DNA from: JANXVR01 sp034667405
Lineage (GTDB): Bacteria; Actinomycetota; UBA4738; HRBIN12
Assembly (NCBI GenBank): GCA_034667405.1
Contig: JAXDJX010000012.1
Location: 1 to 64,000 of the forward strand
Length of the DNA: 64,000 bases
Direction of reading: 5' to 3'
Part shown: positions 8,625-17,486 of the stretch, in pieces
How positions within the stretch are numbered: the stretch's first letter is position 1
Layout of the letters: the number at the start of each line of letters is the position of its first letter
Program-made: the position numbers and the translations under genes
The notes under the pieces: model-generated
What the model was told of the DNA's origin: nothing
Databases searched by the model: none
Seen by the model: the letters and a program-made list of their open reading frames with translations, nothing else

Positions 8625-10341
8625 CGGCGAGCGTCTGACCGGTTTCCACGACCTGGCCGGCATGGATAGGAAGCTCCGTCACCTCGCCGTCGCGCGCGGA
8701 GGCGATGTGATTCTCCATCTTCATCGCTTCCAGGATGCAGATGACGTCGCCGGCCTGTAGTTGCTGCCCCTTCTCGATGAGGACCTTGAGGATGGTTCCC
8801 TGCATCGGCGCCCGGATCTCGCCGTGGACGTGGCCGCCATCATGCCGCTCCGCCGACGCCGGCGCTTTCGGGGCCACCTCACGTCGTTCGTCGAAGATCC
8901 GCACGGGAACCCGGCGTCCGTCCACCTCGACCAGGATGTCGGCGGGGCGAGCGGGGCTGTTCCCTGAGGGGGCCGCTTGCGCATACGCCTGGGCCGGGAA
9001 GTCCGTGTCCACCAGCGCGCGCTCCAACCACGTGGTCGTGTGCTTCGACTCCCGGAAATCGGCGGTTTCCAAGATCCACCGGTGCACGGGGATCGTGGTC
9101 GGTACGCCCTCCACGCGGAACTCGTCGAGTGCGCGGAGCATCCTGCGGCGAGCCCGTTCCCGGTCCTCCCCGGAGACGATCAGCTTCGCGAACATCGAGT
9201 CGTAGCTCCCGGGGATCTCACGACCCCGCGTCACGCCACTATCGACCCGGACGAACGGACCGCCCGGCTCGCTGTACCCGGTGATCCTCCCGGGGCCGGG
9301 CAGGAAGTTGCGTCCCGGATCCTCCGCATTGATGCGACACTGCATCGCCGCCCCACGGGGCTGAGGGTCGAGGTCCTTGATGGAACCGCCCTGCGCGATA
9401 TGCATCTGCAACGCGACGATGTCCAGACCGGTCACCATCTCCGTCACGGTGTGCTCCACCTGGAGCCGGGTGTTCATCTCCAGGAAGTAGAAGGCCCCAT
9501 CTTCATCGACGATGCATTCGATGGTTCCGGCGTTGGTATAGCCGGCTTCTTTCGTGAGGTTGATCGCCGCTTCCCGGAACCGTTCGCGCAGGGCCTCGTC
9601 CATCACAGGAGACGGTGTCTCTTCGATGAGTTTCTGGTGGCGCCGCTGGACGGAGCAATCGCGCTCGCCAAGGAAGACGACGTTCCCATGATGGTCGGCG
9701 ATGATCTGCGCTTCCACGTGGTGCGCCCGATCGACGTACCGCTCCAGGAACACCTCGGGGCGCCCGAAGTAGGACTGGGCTTCGCGTTCGGCTCGCTTCA
9801 GCGACTCTTCCAGGTGCGCCGCGTCGCGAACCACGTGCATCCCTTTCCCGCCACCGCCGAAGGCGGCCTTCACCAGGAGCGGATACCCGATGCGCTCAGC
9901 GTGTTTCTTCGCCTCCTTGAGCGTGACGGGGTTGGGTGTGCCGGGCACGATCGGCATCCCGGAGCGGTCCGCGGCGCGCCGGGCCGCAGCCTTGTCACCC
10001 ATGGTTTCGATCGCCTCGGCGGTTGGGCCGACGAATGTGTGCCCGGCCTCGACCACGGCTTGTGCGAACTGCGCGCGTTCGGCGAGGAACCCGTAGCCGG
10101 GGTGGACGAGTGTCGACCTGGACCGGCGAGCGGCTTCGAGGATGGCTTCGATGGACAGATAGGAGTCGCCAGCGAGTGCCGGTCCGATCCGGAATGCCTG
10201 GTCGGCCATCTCCACGTGGAGCGCGTCGCGATCTGCATCGGAATAGACGGCGACGGAGGGGATGCCAAGCTCCCGGCATGTCCGGATGATCCGGACCGCG
10301 ATCTCGCCTCTGTTCGCGATGAGGACCTTAGGTTTCGCCAC
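8614..10341 (-). CDS. Acyl-CoA carboxylase alpha subunit: biotin carboxylase + BCCP
   Basis: The 575-residue alpha subunit carboxylates its own biotin with ATP and bicarbonate and passes the carboxyl group to the beta subunit. Residues 1-450 are biotin carboxylase: KVLIANRGEIAVRII at the start, the ATP-grasp loop KAAFGGGGKGMHVV and the EMNTRLQVEHTVTE catalytic segment. The C-terminal biotinyl domain contains EAMKMENHI with the biotinylated lysine. The start is GTG at 10341. The biotin ligase gene is divergent, 39 bases away, and a beta subunit is at 27.9 kb. Acetyl- versus propionyl-CoA use cannot be decided from this subunit. Confidence 0.93.
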   Translation of the reverse strand: MAKPKVLIANRGEIAVRIIRTCRELGIPSVAVYSDADRDALHVEMADQAFRIGPALAGDSYLSIEAILEAARRSRSTLVHPGYGFLAERAQFAQAVVEAGHTFVGPTAEAIETMGDKAAARRAADRSGMPIVPGTPNPVTLKEAKKHAERIGYPLLVKAAFGGGGKGMHVVRDAAHLEESLKRAEREAQSYFGRPEVFLERYVDRAHHVEAQIIADHHGNVVFLGERDCSVQRRHQKLIEETPSPVMDEALRERFREAAINLTKEAGYTNAGTIECIVDEDGAFYFLEMNTRLQVEHTVTEMVTGLDIVALQMHIAQGGSIKDLDPQPRGAAMQCRINAEDPGRNFLPGPGRITGYSEPGGPFVRVDSGVTRGREIPGSYDSMFAKLIVSGEDRERARRRMLRALDEFRVEGVPTTIPVHRWILETADFRESKHTTTWLERALVDTDFPAQAYAQAAPSGNSPARPADILVEVDGRRVPVRIFDERREVAPKAPASAERHDGGHVHGEIRAPMQGTILKVLIEKGQQLQAGDVICILEAMKMENHIASARDGEVTELPIHAGQVVETGQTLAVID

Positions 10342-10380
10342 TCGGCTCGCGATACTCTCCGTGCTCCACGAGGGAGGCAG

Positions 10381-11136
10381 ATGGATACAGGAACACTCGA
10401 ACGCGCGCTGGTGGCCGTTGGACTCCGGGCGCCCGTTCGTTGGGACGAGGTTACAGGCTCAACGAACCAGGTGGCGGCAGCCATGGCGGCCGAGGGGTTC
10501 CCCGAATGGTCGATCGCTGCGGCCGGTCATCAGACCGCAGGTCGTGGCCGGCTGGGCCGAACCTGGGAGGACGAGCCGGGATCGTCGCTCATGTGCTCGG
10601 TGGTCCTTCGCCCCGCCGGCGTTGCTCCGGAGCAGGGCGGCTGGCTCTCGCTGATGGCCGGTGTGGCGCTCGCGGAGGGCGCTCGAACCCTCACCGGACG
10701 AGACATCCGGTGCAAATGGCCGAACGACCTCCTCCTGGACGGAGCGAAGGTGGGAGGCATCCTCGTCGAGTCGCAGGTGTTCGACGGGCGGCTGGCTGTG
10801 GCCATCGTCGGAACCGGCGTCAACCTGAAGGAGCCCGAGGGGATAGCGGGAGCCGCCGGCCTGGGTGGCGAAGTCGACCCCGAGGCGCTCCTGATCGCCT
10901 ACCTCCGCGCACTGGTCGACCTCTACCACCCCAACGATGCCGGGTTCGCCGATGCGATATCAGAGCGGTGGCGCTCGCTGTCCGCGACCATCGGTTCGGA
11001 CGTGGGGGCCACCACCGTGGACGGGCGCGAGGTACGCGGCACGGCGACCGATCTCGATCCACGTGGGGGTCTCATCCTGGCGACCGAACTCGGACCGGTG
11101 ACGGTGACGTCGGGAGAGGTCGAGCATCTGGGCTGA
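10381..11136 (+). CDS. birA: Biotin--[acetyl-CoA-carboxylase] ligase (BirA), no DNA-binding domain
   Basis: This ligase attaches biotin to the EAMKM lysine of carboxylase subunits such as the one encoded just upstream on the other strand. The 251-residue protein has GSTN (23-26), the biotinyl-AMP loop GRGRLGRTWEDEPGSSLMCS, KWPNDLLLDGAKVGGILVES and GTGVNL. The C-terminal SH3-like domain (VDGREVRGTATDLDPRGGLIL) is present. There is no N-terminal winged helix, so it should act only as a ligase and not as the biotin repressor. The ATG at 10381 follows a strong GGGAGG site. The much longer upstream open frame is antisense to the carboxylase and is not part of the gene. Confidence 0.93.
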   Translation: MDTGTLERALVAVGLRAPVRWDEVTGSTNQVAAAMAAEGFPEWSIAAAGHQTAGRGRLGRTWEDEPGSSLMCSVVLRPAGVAPEQGGWLSLMAGVALAEGARTLTGRDIRCKWPNDLLLDGAKVGGILVESQVFDGRLAVAIVGTGVNLKEPEGIAGAAGLGGEVDPEALLIAYLRALVDLYHPNDAGFADAISERWRSLSATIGSDVGATTVDGREVRGTATDLDPRGGLILATELGPVTVTSGEVEHLG

Positions 11137-11161
11137 GGTTGCAGCGTCTCCGGGGCGCAGG

Positions 11162-11167
11162 TAGCGT
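11162..11167 (+). promoter_or_regulatory. Putative -10 element TAGCGT, leaderless start
   Basis: TAGCGT lies 7 bases before the ATG at 11175, with no Shine-Dalgarno sequence. It belongs to the recurrent TANNNT pattern of this window. Confidence 0.4.
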
Positions 11168-11174
11168 GCCTCCC

Positions 11175-11855
11175 ATGGCATTCCCCAAGCGACTGCTGGT
11201 TCCCGGCGAAGAACTCGTGTTGGATCTGCGGCCACATCCCGTCGCGCTTGTGCTTCCCGCACTGGCCGCCATCGGATCGGTCGCAGTGGGGATCTACCTC
11301 ATGGCGCAGATCAACGGGACGCTCGACTCCTTCGTCACCTGGGCCTCGTTGGTCGCGATCGCGGTGATCTGGGTGGTGTACCCGATCCGTCGCCTGACGG
11401 CCTGGCTTACCTCGCACTTCGTGGTCACGAGCGACCGCGTTCTCCATCGCTCCGGATGGGTGGCGAAGCAGTCCATCGAGATCCCCTTGGAGCAGATCAA
11501 CGACATCAAGTTCACCCAGAGCGTGCTGGAGCGGATGGTGAAGGCCGGCGACATCCAGATCCGCAGCGCCAGCAACGACGGCCCTACGACCTTCGAAGAT
11601 GTCCGCAATCCCGAAGAGGTGCAGAAGGCGATCTATCACGAGTCCGAACTCAACAACCAGCGCATGTATTCGGGTCGTGGCACGCCGGGCGGCGGGACAC
11701 CGCCCGCGCCGCCGGTTGCGCGCGCCGCGTCGCGCCCACCCGTGGCTCCCTCGTCGACCACGGAACTCGAACGGCTCGCAGATCTGCGCGCCAAGGGCGT
11801 CCTCACGGAGGAGGAGTTCCAGGCGCAGAAGGCGAAGATCCTGGGACAGCGGTGA
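11175..11855 (+). CDS. PH-domain membrane protein with C-terminal SHOCT domain
   Basis: A 226-residue protein. Two membrane helices lie at about 24-44 and 51-70. They are followed by a bacterial PH-like domain (bPH_2/YdbS type), seen in HFVVTSDRVLHRSGW (about 80-94) and IPLEQINDIKFTQSVLERM. A proline-rich linker (about 170-195) leads to a SHOCT motif at the end (LERLADLRAKGVLTEEEFQ, KAKIL). SHOCT motifs are short helices often linked to oligomerisation, and the function of such proteins is unknown. The stop codon overlaps the GTG start of the next gene in GTGA, so the two are probably translated together. Confidence 0.78.
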   Translation: MAFPKRLLVPGEELVLDLRPHPVALVLPALAAIGSVAVGIYLMAQINGTLDSFVTWASLVAIAVIWVVYPIRRLTAWLTSHFVVTSDRVLHRSGWVAKQSIEIPLEQINDIKFTQSVLERMVKAGDIQIRSASNDGPTTFEDVRNPEEVQKAIYHESELNNQRMYSGRGTPGGGTPPAPPVARAASRPPVAPSSTTELERLADLRAKGVLTEEEFQAQKAKILGQR

Positions 11856-12226
11856 GCGAACGGCCAGAGCGGTCCGACCGGGTTCTCGGAGACCTCGATC
11901 AGATCTACTACTGGACCAAGGACATGGACGCGGCCGTTTCGTTCTTCCGTGACGTCGTCGGCCTTCCACTGCTGCGGCGGGAGGGGAATGGCTGGGCCGA
12001 GTTCGATGCCGGGCCTGTCCGCCTGGCGCTTCACGCCTCCGACGACCCTCCCGCGAGCGGCACCGCAGTGTTCCGCGTGGACGATCTCGACGCCGCCCGG
12101 TGGGCGCTCGAACAACGGGGCGCGGTCTTCGACGAGTTCGTGGGGGAGGCGGGGGGTTTCGCCAGGTTCGCGACGTTCCGCGACCCCGATGGCGATCCTG
12201 TCCAGATCATCGAGTATCGCCGCTAG
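11852..12226 (+). CDS. VOC/glyoxalase superfamily protein
   Basis: A 124-residue single vicinal-oxygen-chelate domain: LDQIYYWTKDMDAAVSFFRDVVGLPL at the N-terminus in two halves, a central FDAGPVRLALH strand and the C-terminal FRDPDGDPVQIIEYRR. The last motif, with its Glu, is typical of glyoxalase/bleomycin-resistance/dioxygenase folds. The usual first metal His (as in DHV) is replaced (LDQIYYW), so a classic glyoxalase I activity is doubtful. The GTG start is set by the GTGA overlap with the upstream gene. The substrate is unknown. Confidence 0.75.
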   Translation: MSERPERSDRVLGDLDQIYYWTKDMDAAVSFFRDVVGLPLLRREGNGWAEFDAGPVRLALHASDDPPASGTAVFRVDDLDAARWALEQRGAVFDEFVGEAGGFARFATFRDPDGDPVQIIEYRR

Positions 12227-12252
12227 CGAGGGGTCCGGCCGAGGTCTCTCCG

Positions 12253-12258
12253 TATGCT
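12253..12258 (+). promoter_or_regulatory. Putative -10 element TATGCT, leaderless start of the cyclase-STAND gene
   Basis: TATGCT lies 6 bases before the GTG at 12265, and the spacer has no ribosome-binding site. The match to TATAAT is the better half of the set. Confidence 0.4.
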
Positions 12259-12264
12259 CTCCGG

Positions 12265-15200
12265 GTGAACGCAACCCCTCCCACGCCGTGCCAGCGCTGC
12301 GGCCTGCCCTTGCCGGAACGGGCGAACTTCTGCCCGAATTGCGGGGCGCCCGCGGCCATCGCACCACCCGCCGAACGCCGGGTGGTCACCGTGGTGTTCG
12401 TTGATCTCGCCTCTTCCACCGAGCTGGCCGGCCGACTGGATCCGGAGTCGTATCGAGATGTCCTAGCGGCGTTCCACGGGATGGTGCAGGACGAGATCGG
12501 GTGGCTGGGGGGCCAGGCGGAGACGTTCATCGGCGACGCGGTGCTCGGCGTGTTCGGCGTGCCGACCTCCCGCGACGACGACGCGGTCCGTGCCATCCGC
12601 GCGGCCCTGGCCATCGTCGGAGAGGCCGGTGAGCTCGGAACGCGCCTGGGGTTGCCGGTTCCCATGCAGGTCCGGGTGGGCATCAACACGGGTCAGGTGG
12701 CTGTGGGCGGCGCGACGGACCGCAACATCGTCATCGGCGTCGAGGTCAACGCCGGCGCGCGTCTACAACAGGCTGCCGAGCCGGGACAGATCCTGGTTGG
12801 AGCCACCACGCATCAGCTCGCCCACTCGGCGGTGGAGTTCGCCGAGATGAGGACGATCGATGCGAAAGGGTTCGAAGACGAACTCGTCGCCTGGCCTGTC
12901 GTCAAGCTGTCGTCGAAGTCCATCCGATCGACGATCCGCCTGGTCGACCGACGCCGCGAACTCACGCTCCTGCAGGACACCTTCGAACGTGTCAAAGATC
13001 GCGAGCGTTCCCACCTGGTGACTCTCCTGGGCGAACCGGGCATCGGCAAGAGCCGCATCGTGACCGAGTTCCTGCGCCGTCTCCCCGAGGACGTCCGAGT
13101 GCTCACGGGCCGCTCGAGCGCCTTCGAAGAGGAAGTGACGTTCTGGCCGATCGCACAGATGGTCTACCGGCAGATCGACCAGGAGCGCGGCGCGCCGACC
13201 GAAGAGGTTCTCGCGCGCTTACGAGAGCGGGTGAGTGGATGGGTGGACCCCGACGAGGTCGAGCGAACGGTCAGGCGGCTCGGGATCGCCTTGGGACTCG
13301 TGGAAGAGGACGAGGAGCACCGATATCGCGAGGCGGAGGTCCGCAGCGGCGTGCTCTCCATGCTTGCCGGCATCGCGAAGGACGGTCCGGTAGTGCTGGT
13401 CTTCGAGGATCTGCAAGAGGCCGATCCGCTGCTCTTGGATCTCCTGGAGCAGTTGGTCAAGGAGGCCCGTCGGATGCCGCTGATGGTCATCTGCGTGGCC
13501 AGGTGGGAGTTCCTGGAGGAACGGTCGGGATGGGCCGGCGGGATCGCCGATGCCGTCACGCTCTGGGTTGAACCGCTCGACCACGACAACGCGGTTCAGC
13601 TGGCGACCGAGGCGGGCGATCTCTCCCGAGCCGACGCGGAACGCGTCGCTCACCATTCCGGCGGGAACCCGTTCTTCATCGTCGAGATCACCGGGATGTT
13701 GCTGCGCGAGGAACGATCGGTGCCGCCGGCAGGTCCGGCTCCTACCGCCAGACTGCTGCCTCCAACCGTGCAAGCAGTGGTCGCGGCACGCATCGATGCG
13801 TTGAGCCCGGCGGCCCGTGAACTGGTCCGCCGCGCATCCGTGTTCCCGCGTGGCCAGTTCGGTTTGGATGAGCTCGCGATCATCGTGGATCCGGCGAAGG
13901 TCCTGCTGGACGAAGCCGCGGAGGAAGAACTCCTGGTCCCCGACGAAGACCGGCCGGGCGTCTGGCGGTTCCGTTCGGATGTGCTGCGCGATGTCGCTTA
14001 CGAATCGCTGGCTAAACGCGAACGACAACGCCTCCACCTCCGCGTTGCCAACAACCTTGCCGAACCGGAACGAGCAGAGCGATTCCCCAGAGCTATCGCG
14101 TTCCACCTGGAACAGGCGGCGCGCGCGGCCCTGGACCTGGATCCGCGCGACCGCTCGATCGCCGATCGGGCGATCACCGCGTTGGAGGATGCCGGCGATC
14201 TGGACCGCCGGCGCATGCGTTCTCGCGCGGCCGCCGACCTCTACGAGCGAGCCCTCGGGCTCAGCGGTCCCGACGATGGTTGGGGCGTGCGCGAGGCATG
14301 GCTTCTCTCCAAGCTTGGGGAGACACGGTATTGGCTCGGCGAATTCGACCGGGCGCAGACCTCACTCGAGCGCGCCTTGGGCCTGGCCGGTGACGAGAGC
14401 GATCAAGTGACCGCGCATGCGTGCCGGTATCTGGCGGACATCACGCTCACGGTCCGAGGAGACGGCGATGAGGCGGCCGCGCTCTTCGAGCGATCCCTGA
14501 CGGCGTCCCGGCGGCTGGGCGACCCCTACGTCTTGTCACGCACACTGCTCATGGCCGGATGGGTCCCCTTCTGGCGGAACGAACTCGAACCCGCGCAGGC
14601 GATGTTCCGCGAAGCCCTGGACGTCGCCCTGTCGAATCCTCGCCGCGACCCATGGGCGGAGGCCCGGGCCATGGTCGGGCTGGCCGCCGTGATCTCGCCC
14701 ATGGGGGATGAGCGCGAGGCACTTGCCATCGGCCGTGAGGCCCTCGCGATCGGGGAGGAAGCCAACCAGGAATTCACCGTCGCGATCGCTCGCCAGACCA
14801 TCGCAGGATCCCTCCGGCGCCTCATGGAACTGGACGACGCGCTCGACCACGCCGATGCCGCCGTCGGGACCCTTCGCGAACTCGGCGCTCGCTGGGAGCT
14901 CGCCGGCACCTTGGGCGAACGCGGTTCCATCCACCGGGTGGCCGGGCGGCTCGACGACGCGGAATCCGATCTGCGAGAGGCGTTCCTCCTCTGTTTGGAC
15001 CTCCGTGAACGGGCGCTCATCACCTGGACCGCCTCCGAGCTTGCCCGAACGCTCGCGCTCCACGGAGACGTAGCGGCAGCCAGGGATGTCCTCGGAAACG
15101 AGGTTGCGGGTCTGGCGGATACCGAACCGGGGTCCCGAACCGCGCTCCACATGGCCGAGATCACCCTGGCGTTGGCCGCGGGCGATACGGAGACTGCCGC

Positions 15201-15408
15201 GCGCCACGCAGCAGCCGCGATCGCGGCCGAATCGGGACCTCGGGGCGTCCCGAACGCGTTGGCCGCCCAGCGATACCTCGCCGGACGGCTCTTCGGGGCG
15301 GAAGCCGCGGGCGGCAAGGAAGCGCTCCGTAGCTCGGAGGAACACTTGCGTCGCAACGGATGGCTCTACGCGCTGGCGGAGGTAAAGGTTCTCCAGAGCC
15401 TGGGGTAG
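12265..15408 (+). CDS. Zinc-ribbon / class III cyclase / STAND ATPase / TPR regulator
   Basis: A 1047-residue multidomain protein. A double-cysteine zinc ribbon comes first (Cys9, Cys12, Cys23, Cys26). A class III adenylate/guanylate cyclase homology domain follows (about 38-215) with both metal-binding aspartates, Asp47 in FVDLASST and Asp91 in GDAVLGVF, and the transition-state Asn162 and Arg166. The usual Asp of the GDxVN motif is Val159 here, so activity or base choice may be altered. A STAND-type P-loop (GEPGIGKS, 256-263) and Walker B (VVLVFEDLQEADP) follow. The C-terminal 400 residues are helical TPR-like repeats. The GTG start at 12265 is chosen from the zinc ribbon and the -10 spacing; the open frame upstream is antisense or unrelated. 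Confidence 0.85.
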   Translation: MNATPPTPCQRCGLPLPERANFCPNCGAPAAIAPPAERRVVTVVFVDLASSTELAGRLDPESYRDVLAAFHGMVQDEIGWLGGQAETFIGDAVLGVFGVPTSRDDDAVRAIRAALAIVGEAGELGTRLGLPVPMQVRVGINTGQVAVGGATDRNIVIGVEVNAGARLQQAAEPGQILVGATTHQLAHSAVEFAEMRTIDAKGFEDELVAWPVVKLSSKSIRSTIRLVDRRRELTLLQDTFERVKDRERSHLVTLLGEPGIGKSRIVTEFLRRLPEDVRVLTGRSSAFEEEVTFWPIAQMVYRQIDQERGAPTEEVLARLRERVSGWVDPDEVERTVRRLGIALGLVEEDEEHRYREAEVRSGVLSMLAGIAKDGPVVLVFEDLQEADPLLLDLLEQLVKEARRMPLMVICVARWEFLEERSGWAGGIADAVTLWVEPLDHDNAVQLATEAGDLSRADAERVAHHSGGNPFFIVEITGMLLREERSVPPAGPAPTARLLPPTVQAVVAARIDALSPAARELVRRASVFPRGQFGLDELAIIVDPAKVLLDEAAEEELLVPDEDRPGVWRFRSDVLRDVAYESLAKRERQRLHLRVANNLAEPERAERFPRAIAFHLEQAARAALDLDPRDRSIADRAITALEDAGDLDRRRMRSRAAADLYERALGLSGPDDGWGVREAWLLSKLGETRYWLGEFDRAQTSLERALGLAGDESDQVTAHACRYLADITLTVRGDGDEAAALFERSLTASRRLGDPYVLSRTLLMAGWVPFWRNELEPAQAMFREALDVALSNPRRDPWAEARAMVGLAAVISPMGDEREALAIGREALAIGEEANQEFTVAIARQTIAGSLRRLMELDDALDHADAAVGTLRELGARWELAGTLGERGSIHRVAGRLDDAESDLREAFLLCLDLRERALITWTASELARTLALHGDVAAARDVLGNEVAGLADTEPGSRTALHMAEITLALAAGDTETAARHAAAAIAAESGPRGVPNALAAQRYLAGRLFGAEAAGGKEALRSSEEHLRRNGWLYALAEVKVLQSLG

Positions 15409-15514
15409 GACCGGTTCGGCCTCCAGCGCGCCGGAGCGGTGGCCGATGGTGCTTGTAACGAGGGATGAGGGAGGCGACCCTGTGAGCCCCTCCGGGTTGC
15501 CATTCAGAGGCCCG

Positions 15515-15520
15515 TAGGGT
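15515..15520 (+). promoter_or_regulatory. Putative -10 element TAGGGT before the M23 peptidase
   Basis: TAGGGT lies 8 bases before the GTG at 15529, close to the 6-7 base spacing of other leaderless candidates. The alternative ATG at 15538 would instead use the AGG at 15527-15529 as a weak ribosome-binding site. Confidence 0.3.
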
Positions 15521-15528
15521 AGGGATAG

Positions 15529-16710
15529 GTGATCCGTATGAGCTTCCCCAAGCGTTCTCCCAACTGGTTCCGCGCGCTCGCCGCAGGGCTTGCCCTGGTG
15601 GCGGCGATCTCCGGCACCGCTCTCGCTGCACCCACCGCGCAGCAGGTTCAGAACGCCAAGAACCGGCTGGATCAGCTCAACAACGAGATCTCGGCCGCGG
15701 AACACCATCTGCACGACATCCAAGCGAAAGCCAACGAGATCGCCAATCAGCTCTACGGCGCGCAGAGCGAACTGGATCAAGCCACTGCCCGGTATCTGAT
15801 CACGAAGGATCAGCTCGACACGGCAACGACGAAATACAACGCCATCACGAAGACGCTCGATACCCGGACGCGCGCGGCGTACATGCAAGGATCAGGTTCG
15901 AGCCTTCAGTCCATCCTTGGGTCGACGTCTTTCGCGGATCTGTCGGACCGCGTGGAGTACATGAGCGCGATCGCCCGCAACGACGCGGACCTAGCGGCCC
16001 AGGCCGAGAGCCTGAAGATCCAACTGGCGTCGGCGGCCGCGGCCGAGCAGAAGCTCCGGGCGCAGAAAGCGGCCGCTGTTGCGAAGGTGCAGGAGAAGGA
16101 TGCCCAGGTGCAAGGCAACCTGGTCGCACAGCAGAGCATCGTGAGCGACATCAACCGCAAGCAGGCGGAGGCCGACAAGCTCTACAAGTCGTTGAAGAAG
16201 AAGTATCAGCAATCCATCACGCCGCCGGCCCCGCCGCCCTCCGGCCCACCGCCGCCGGGCTACCAAGGAGTCTTCCAGCACTGCCCGGTGGGAGATCCGA
16301 AGGCGCAGACCGACAGCTTCGGTGCGCCGCGCTACGCCGGCGGATACCACCTGCACATGGGCAACGACATCATGGCTCCCAGCGGTGTTCCGATCTACGC
16401 GCCGTTCGACGGGGTCGCCCGCCAAGACCCGAACACGTTGGGGGGGCTCGCCGTGATCGTGACCGGCTCGGCGGGCTGGGTCTATAACGCCCACCTGTCG
16501 GCATACTCGTCGGCGTCGTCCGGGGCGGTGCACGCGGGCGATGTCATCGGCTACGTCGGGAACACGGGCGACGCGGTGGGAGGACCGACCCACGACCACT
16601 TCGAATTCCACCCGAGCGTCATGCCCTCCAGCTGGCCGAAGAGCCCGTATGGCTACGCTGTCATCGGAACGGCCATCAATCCGTATCCGCTGTTGATCGC
16701 CGCCTGCTAA
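15529..16710 (+). CDS. Secreted coiled-coil M23 family peptidase (EnvC/NlpD-like)
   Basis: A 393-residue exported murein-hydrolase-type protein. A signal peptide (about 15-33, AAGLALVAAISGTALA) is followed by a long coiled coil (about 38-235, many NxLxxxxxE heptads) and a proline-rich hinge (PPAPPPSGPPPPG). The C-terminal M23 domain has HLHMGNDIMAPSG, which carries the first zinc His and Asp, and HDHFEFHP with the second His pair. The coiled-coil plus M23 layout is that of divisome-associated EnvC and relatives. The GTG at 15529 or the ATG at 15538 may be the start. The stop codon overlaps that of the convergent gene. Confidence 0.85.
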   Translation: MIRMSFPKRSPNWFRALAAGLALVAAISGTALAAPTAQQVQNAKNRLDQLNNEISAAEHHLHDIQAKANEIANQLYGAQSELDQATARYLITKDQLDTATTKYNAITKTLDTRTRAAYMQGSGSSLQSILGSTSFADLSDRVEYMSAIARNDADLAAQAESLKIQLASAAAAEQKLRAQKAAAVAKVQEKDAQVQGNLVAQQSIVSDINRKQAEADKLYKSLKKKYQQSITPPAPPPSGPPPPGYQGVFQHCPVGDPKAQTDSFGAPRYAGGYHLHMGNDIMAPSGVPIYAPFDGVARQDPNTLGGLAVIVTGSAGWVYNAHLSAYSSASSGAVHAGDVIGYVGNTGDAVGGPTHDHFEFHPSVMPSSWPKSPYGYAVIGTAINPYPLLIAAC

Positions 16711-17486
16711 GGAAACGGCGGAGTTCCTCCGCCCCTGGTGCGTAGCAGCAGCCCGATCCCAACCAGAAGCACGCTGGCCGCGACCGCGAGCAGGATGGTC
16801 CTCACACTTGTGTCCCCTCCAGAACTTGTACCCGTCGACGTAACCGAAGGCACGGGCGCCAGGACGCCGCCGATCGCTGCGTACCCGAGATGTCCGATCT
16901 TCCCCTCGACCTGCTGCACCGTTGGTGTGTCGGTCCCCGGAAGGGCACTCCACGTCTTGCCATCATTCGAGCCGTAGATGGCGTGCGTCGCCGCATGAAG
17001 ATCCGGGGTGACGGGATAGAGAAGCACGAGGTCGATCGGTGCGGCCGGCGAAGGCGCGCGCTCTCCCGAGGGCCGGTATGCCGCTGTCAGGCGGTAGGCG
17101 TTCCCGAACGCCACGTTGTCATCGGGCAGGGCTCCCAGCTTGGCGGGATCGACCGGCGTGAGTGTCAGCACTACGGCGATGTCCTTCCCGTTCGCCGGGA
17201 ACGCGTTCTTCGGCACGATCACTGTCGCCTGGCCGTCACCATTCACGAACACCTGGCCTTGGAGTCCACCCCTGACGAACCTCGCCACGAACGTTCCGAC
17301 AGAAGGCGCTTTGTTGGTGGATGCGAGCGAGGTCGGTGGGTTGACCCATCGGTAGGGTTGCAGCGGCCCGAGCCCGTCCAATACGGGGCCGCGAGCGGCC
17401 GGCGAGAGATGACCCGATAGGGCGGCAAGCCCCACGTAGAGTCCGATCGTTGAGATCGCGATGACGACCCGCGTCCGCGTCCTCAC
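16707..17486 (-). CDS. Membrane-anchored protein of unknown function, end of copper-type operon
   Basis: A 259-residue protein with an N-terminal hydrophobic segment (about 8-24), an extracytoplasmic beta-rich region containing YGSNDGKTWSALPG, and a C-terminal membrane helix (about 228-248) ending in a short basic tail. I do not recognise the family. The GTG start at 17486 is fixed by the GTGA overlap with the stop of the upstream substrate-binding protein, so it is the last gene of the eight-gene operon that begins at 23595. The 3' end overlaps the stop codon of the convergent M23 gene by four bases. A structural or envelope role is plausible, but its function cannot be stated. Confidence 0.65.
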   Translation of the reverse strand: MRTRTRVVIAISTIGLYVGLAALSGHLSPAARGPVLDGLGPLQPYRWVNPPTSLASTNKAPSVGTFVARFVRGGLQGQVFVNGDGQATVIVPKNAFPANGKDIAVVLTLTPVDPAKLGALPDDNVAFGNAYRLTAAYRPSGERAPSPAAPIDLVLLYPVTPDLHAATHAIYGSNDGKTWSALPGTDTPTVQQVEGKIGHLGYAAIGGVLAPVPSVTSTGTSSGGDTSVRTILLAVAASVLLVGIGLLLRTRGGGTPPFP

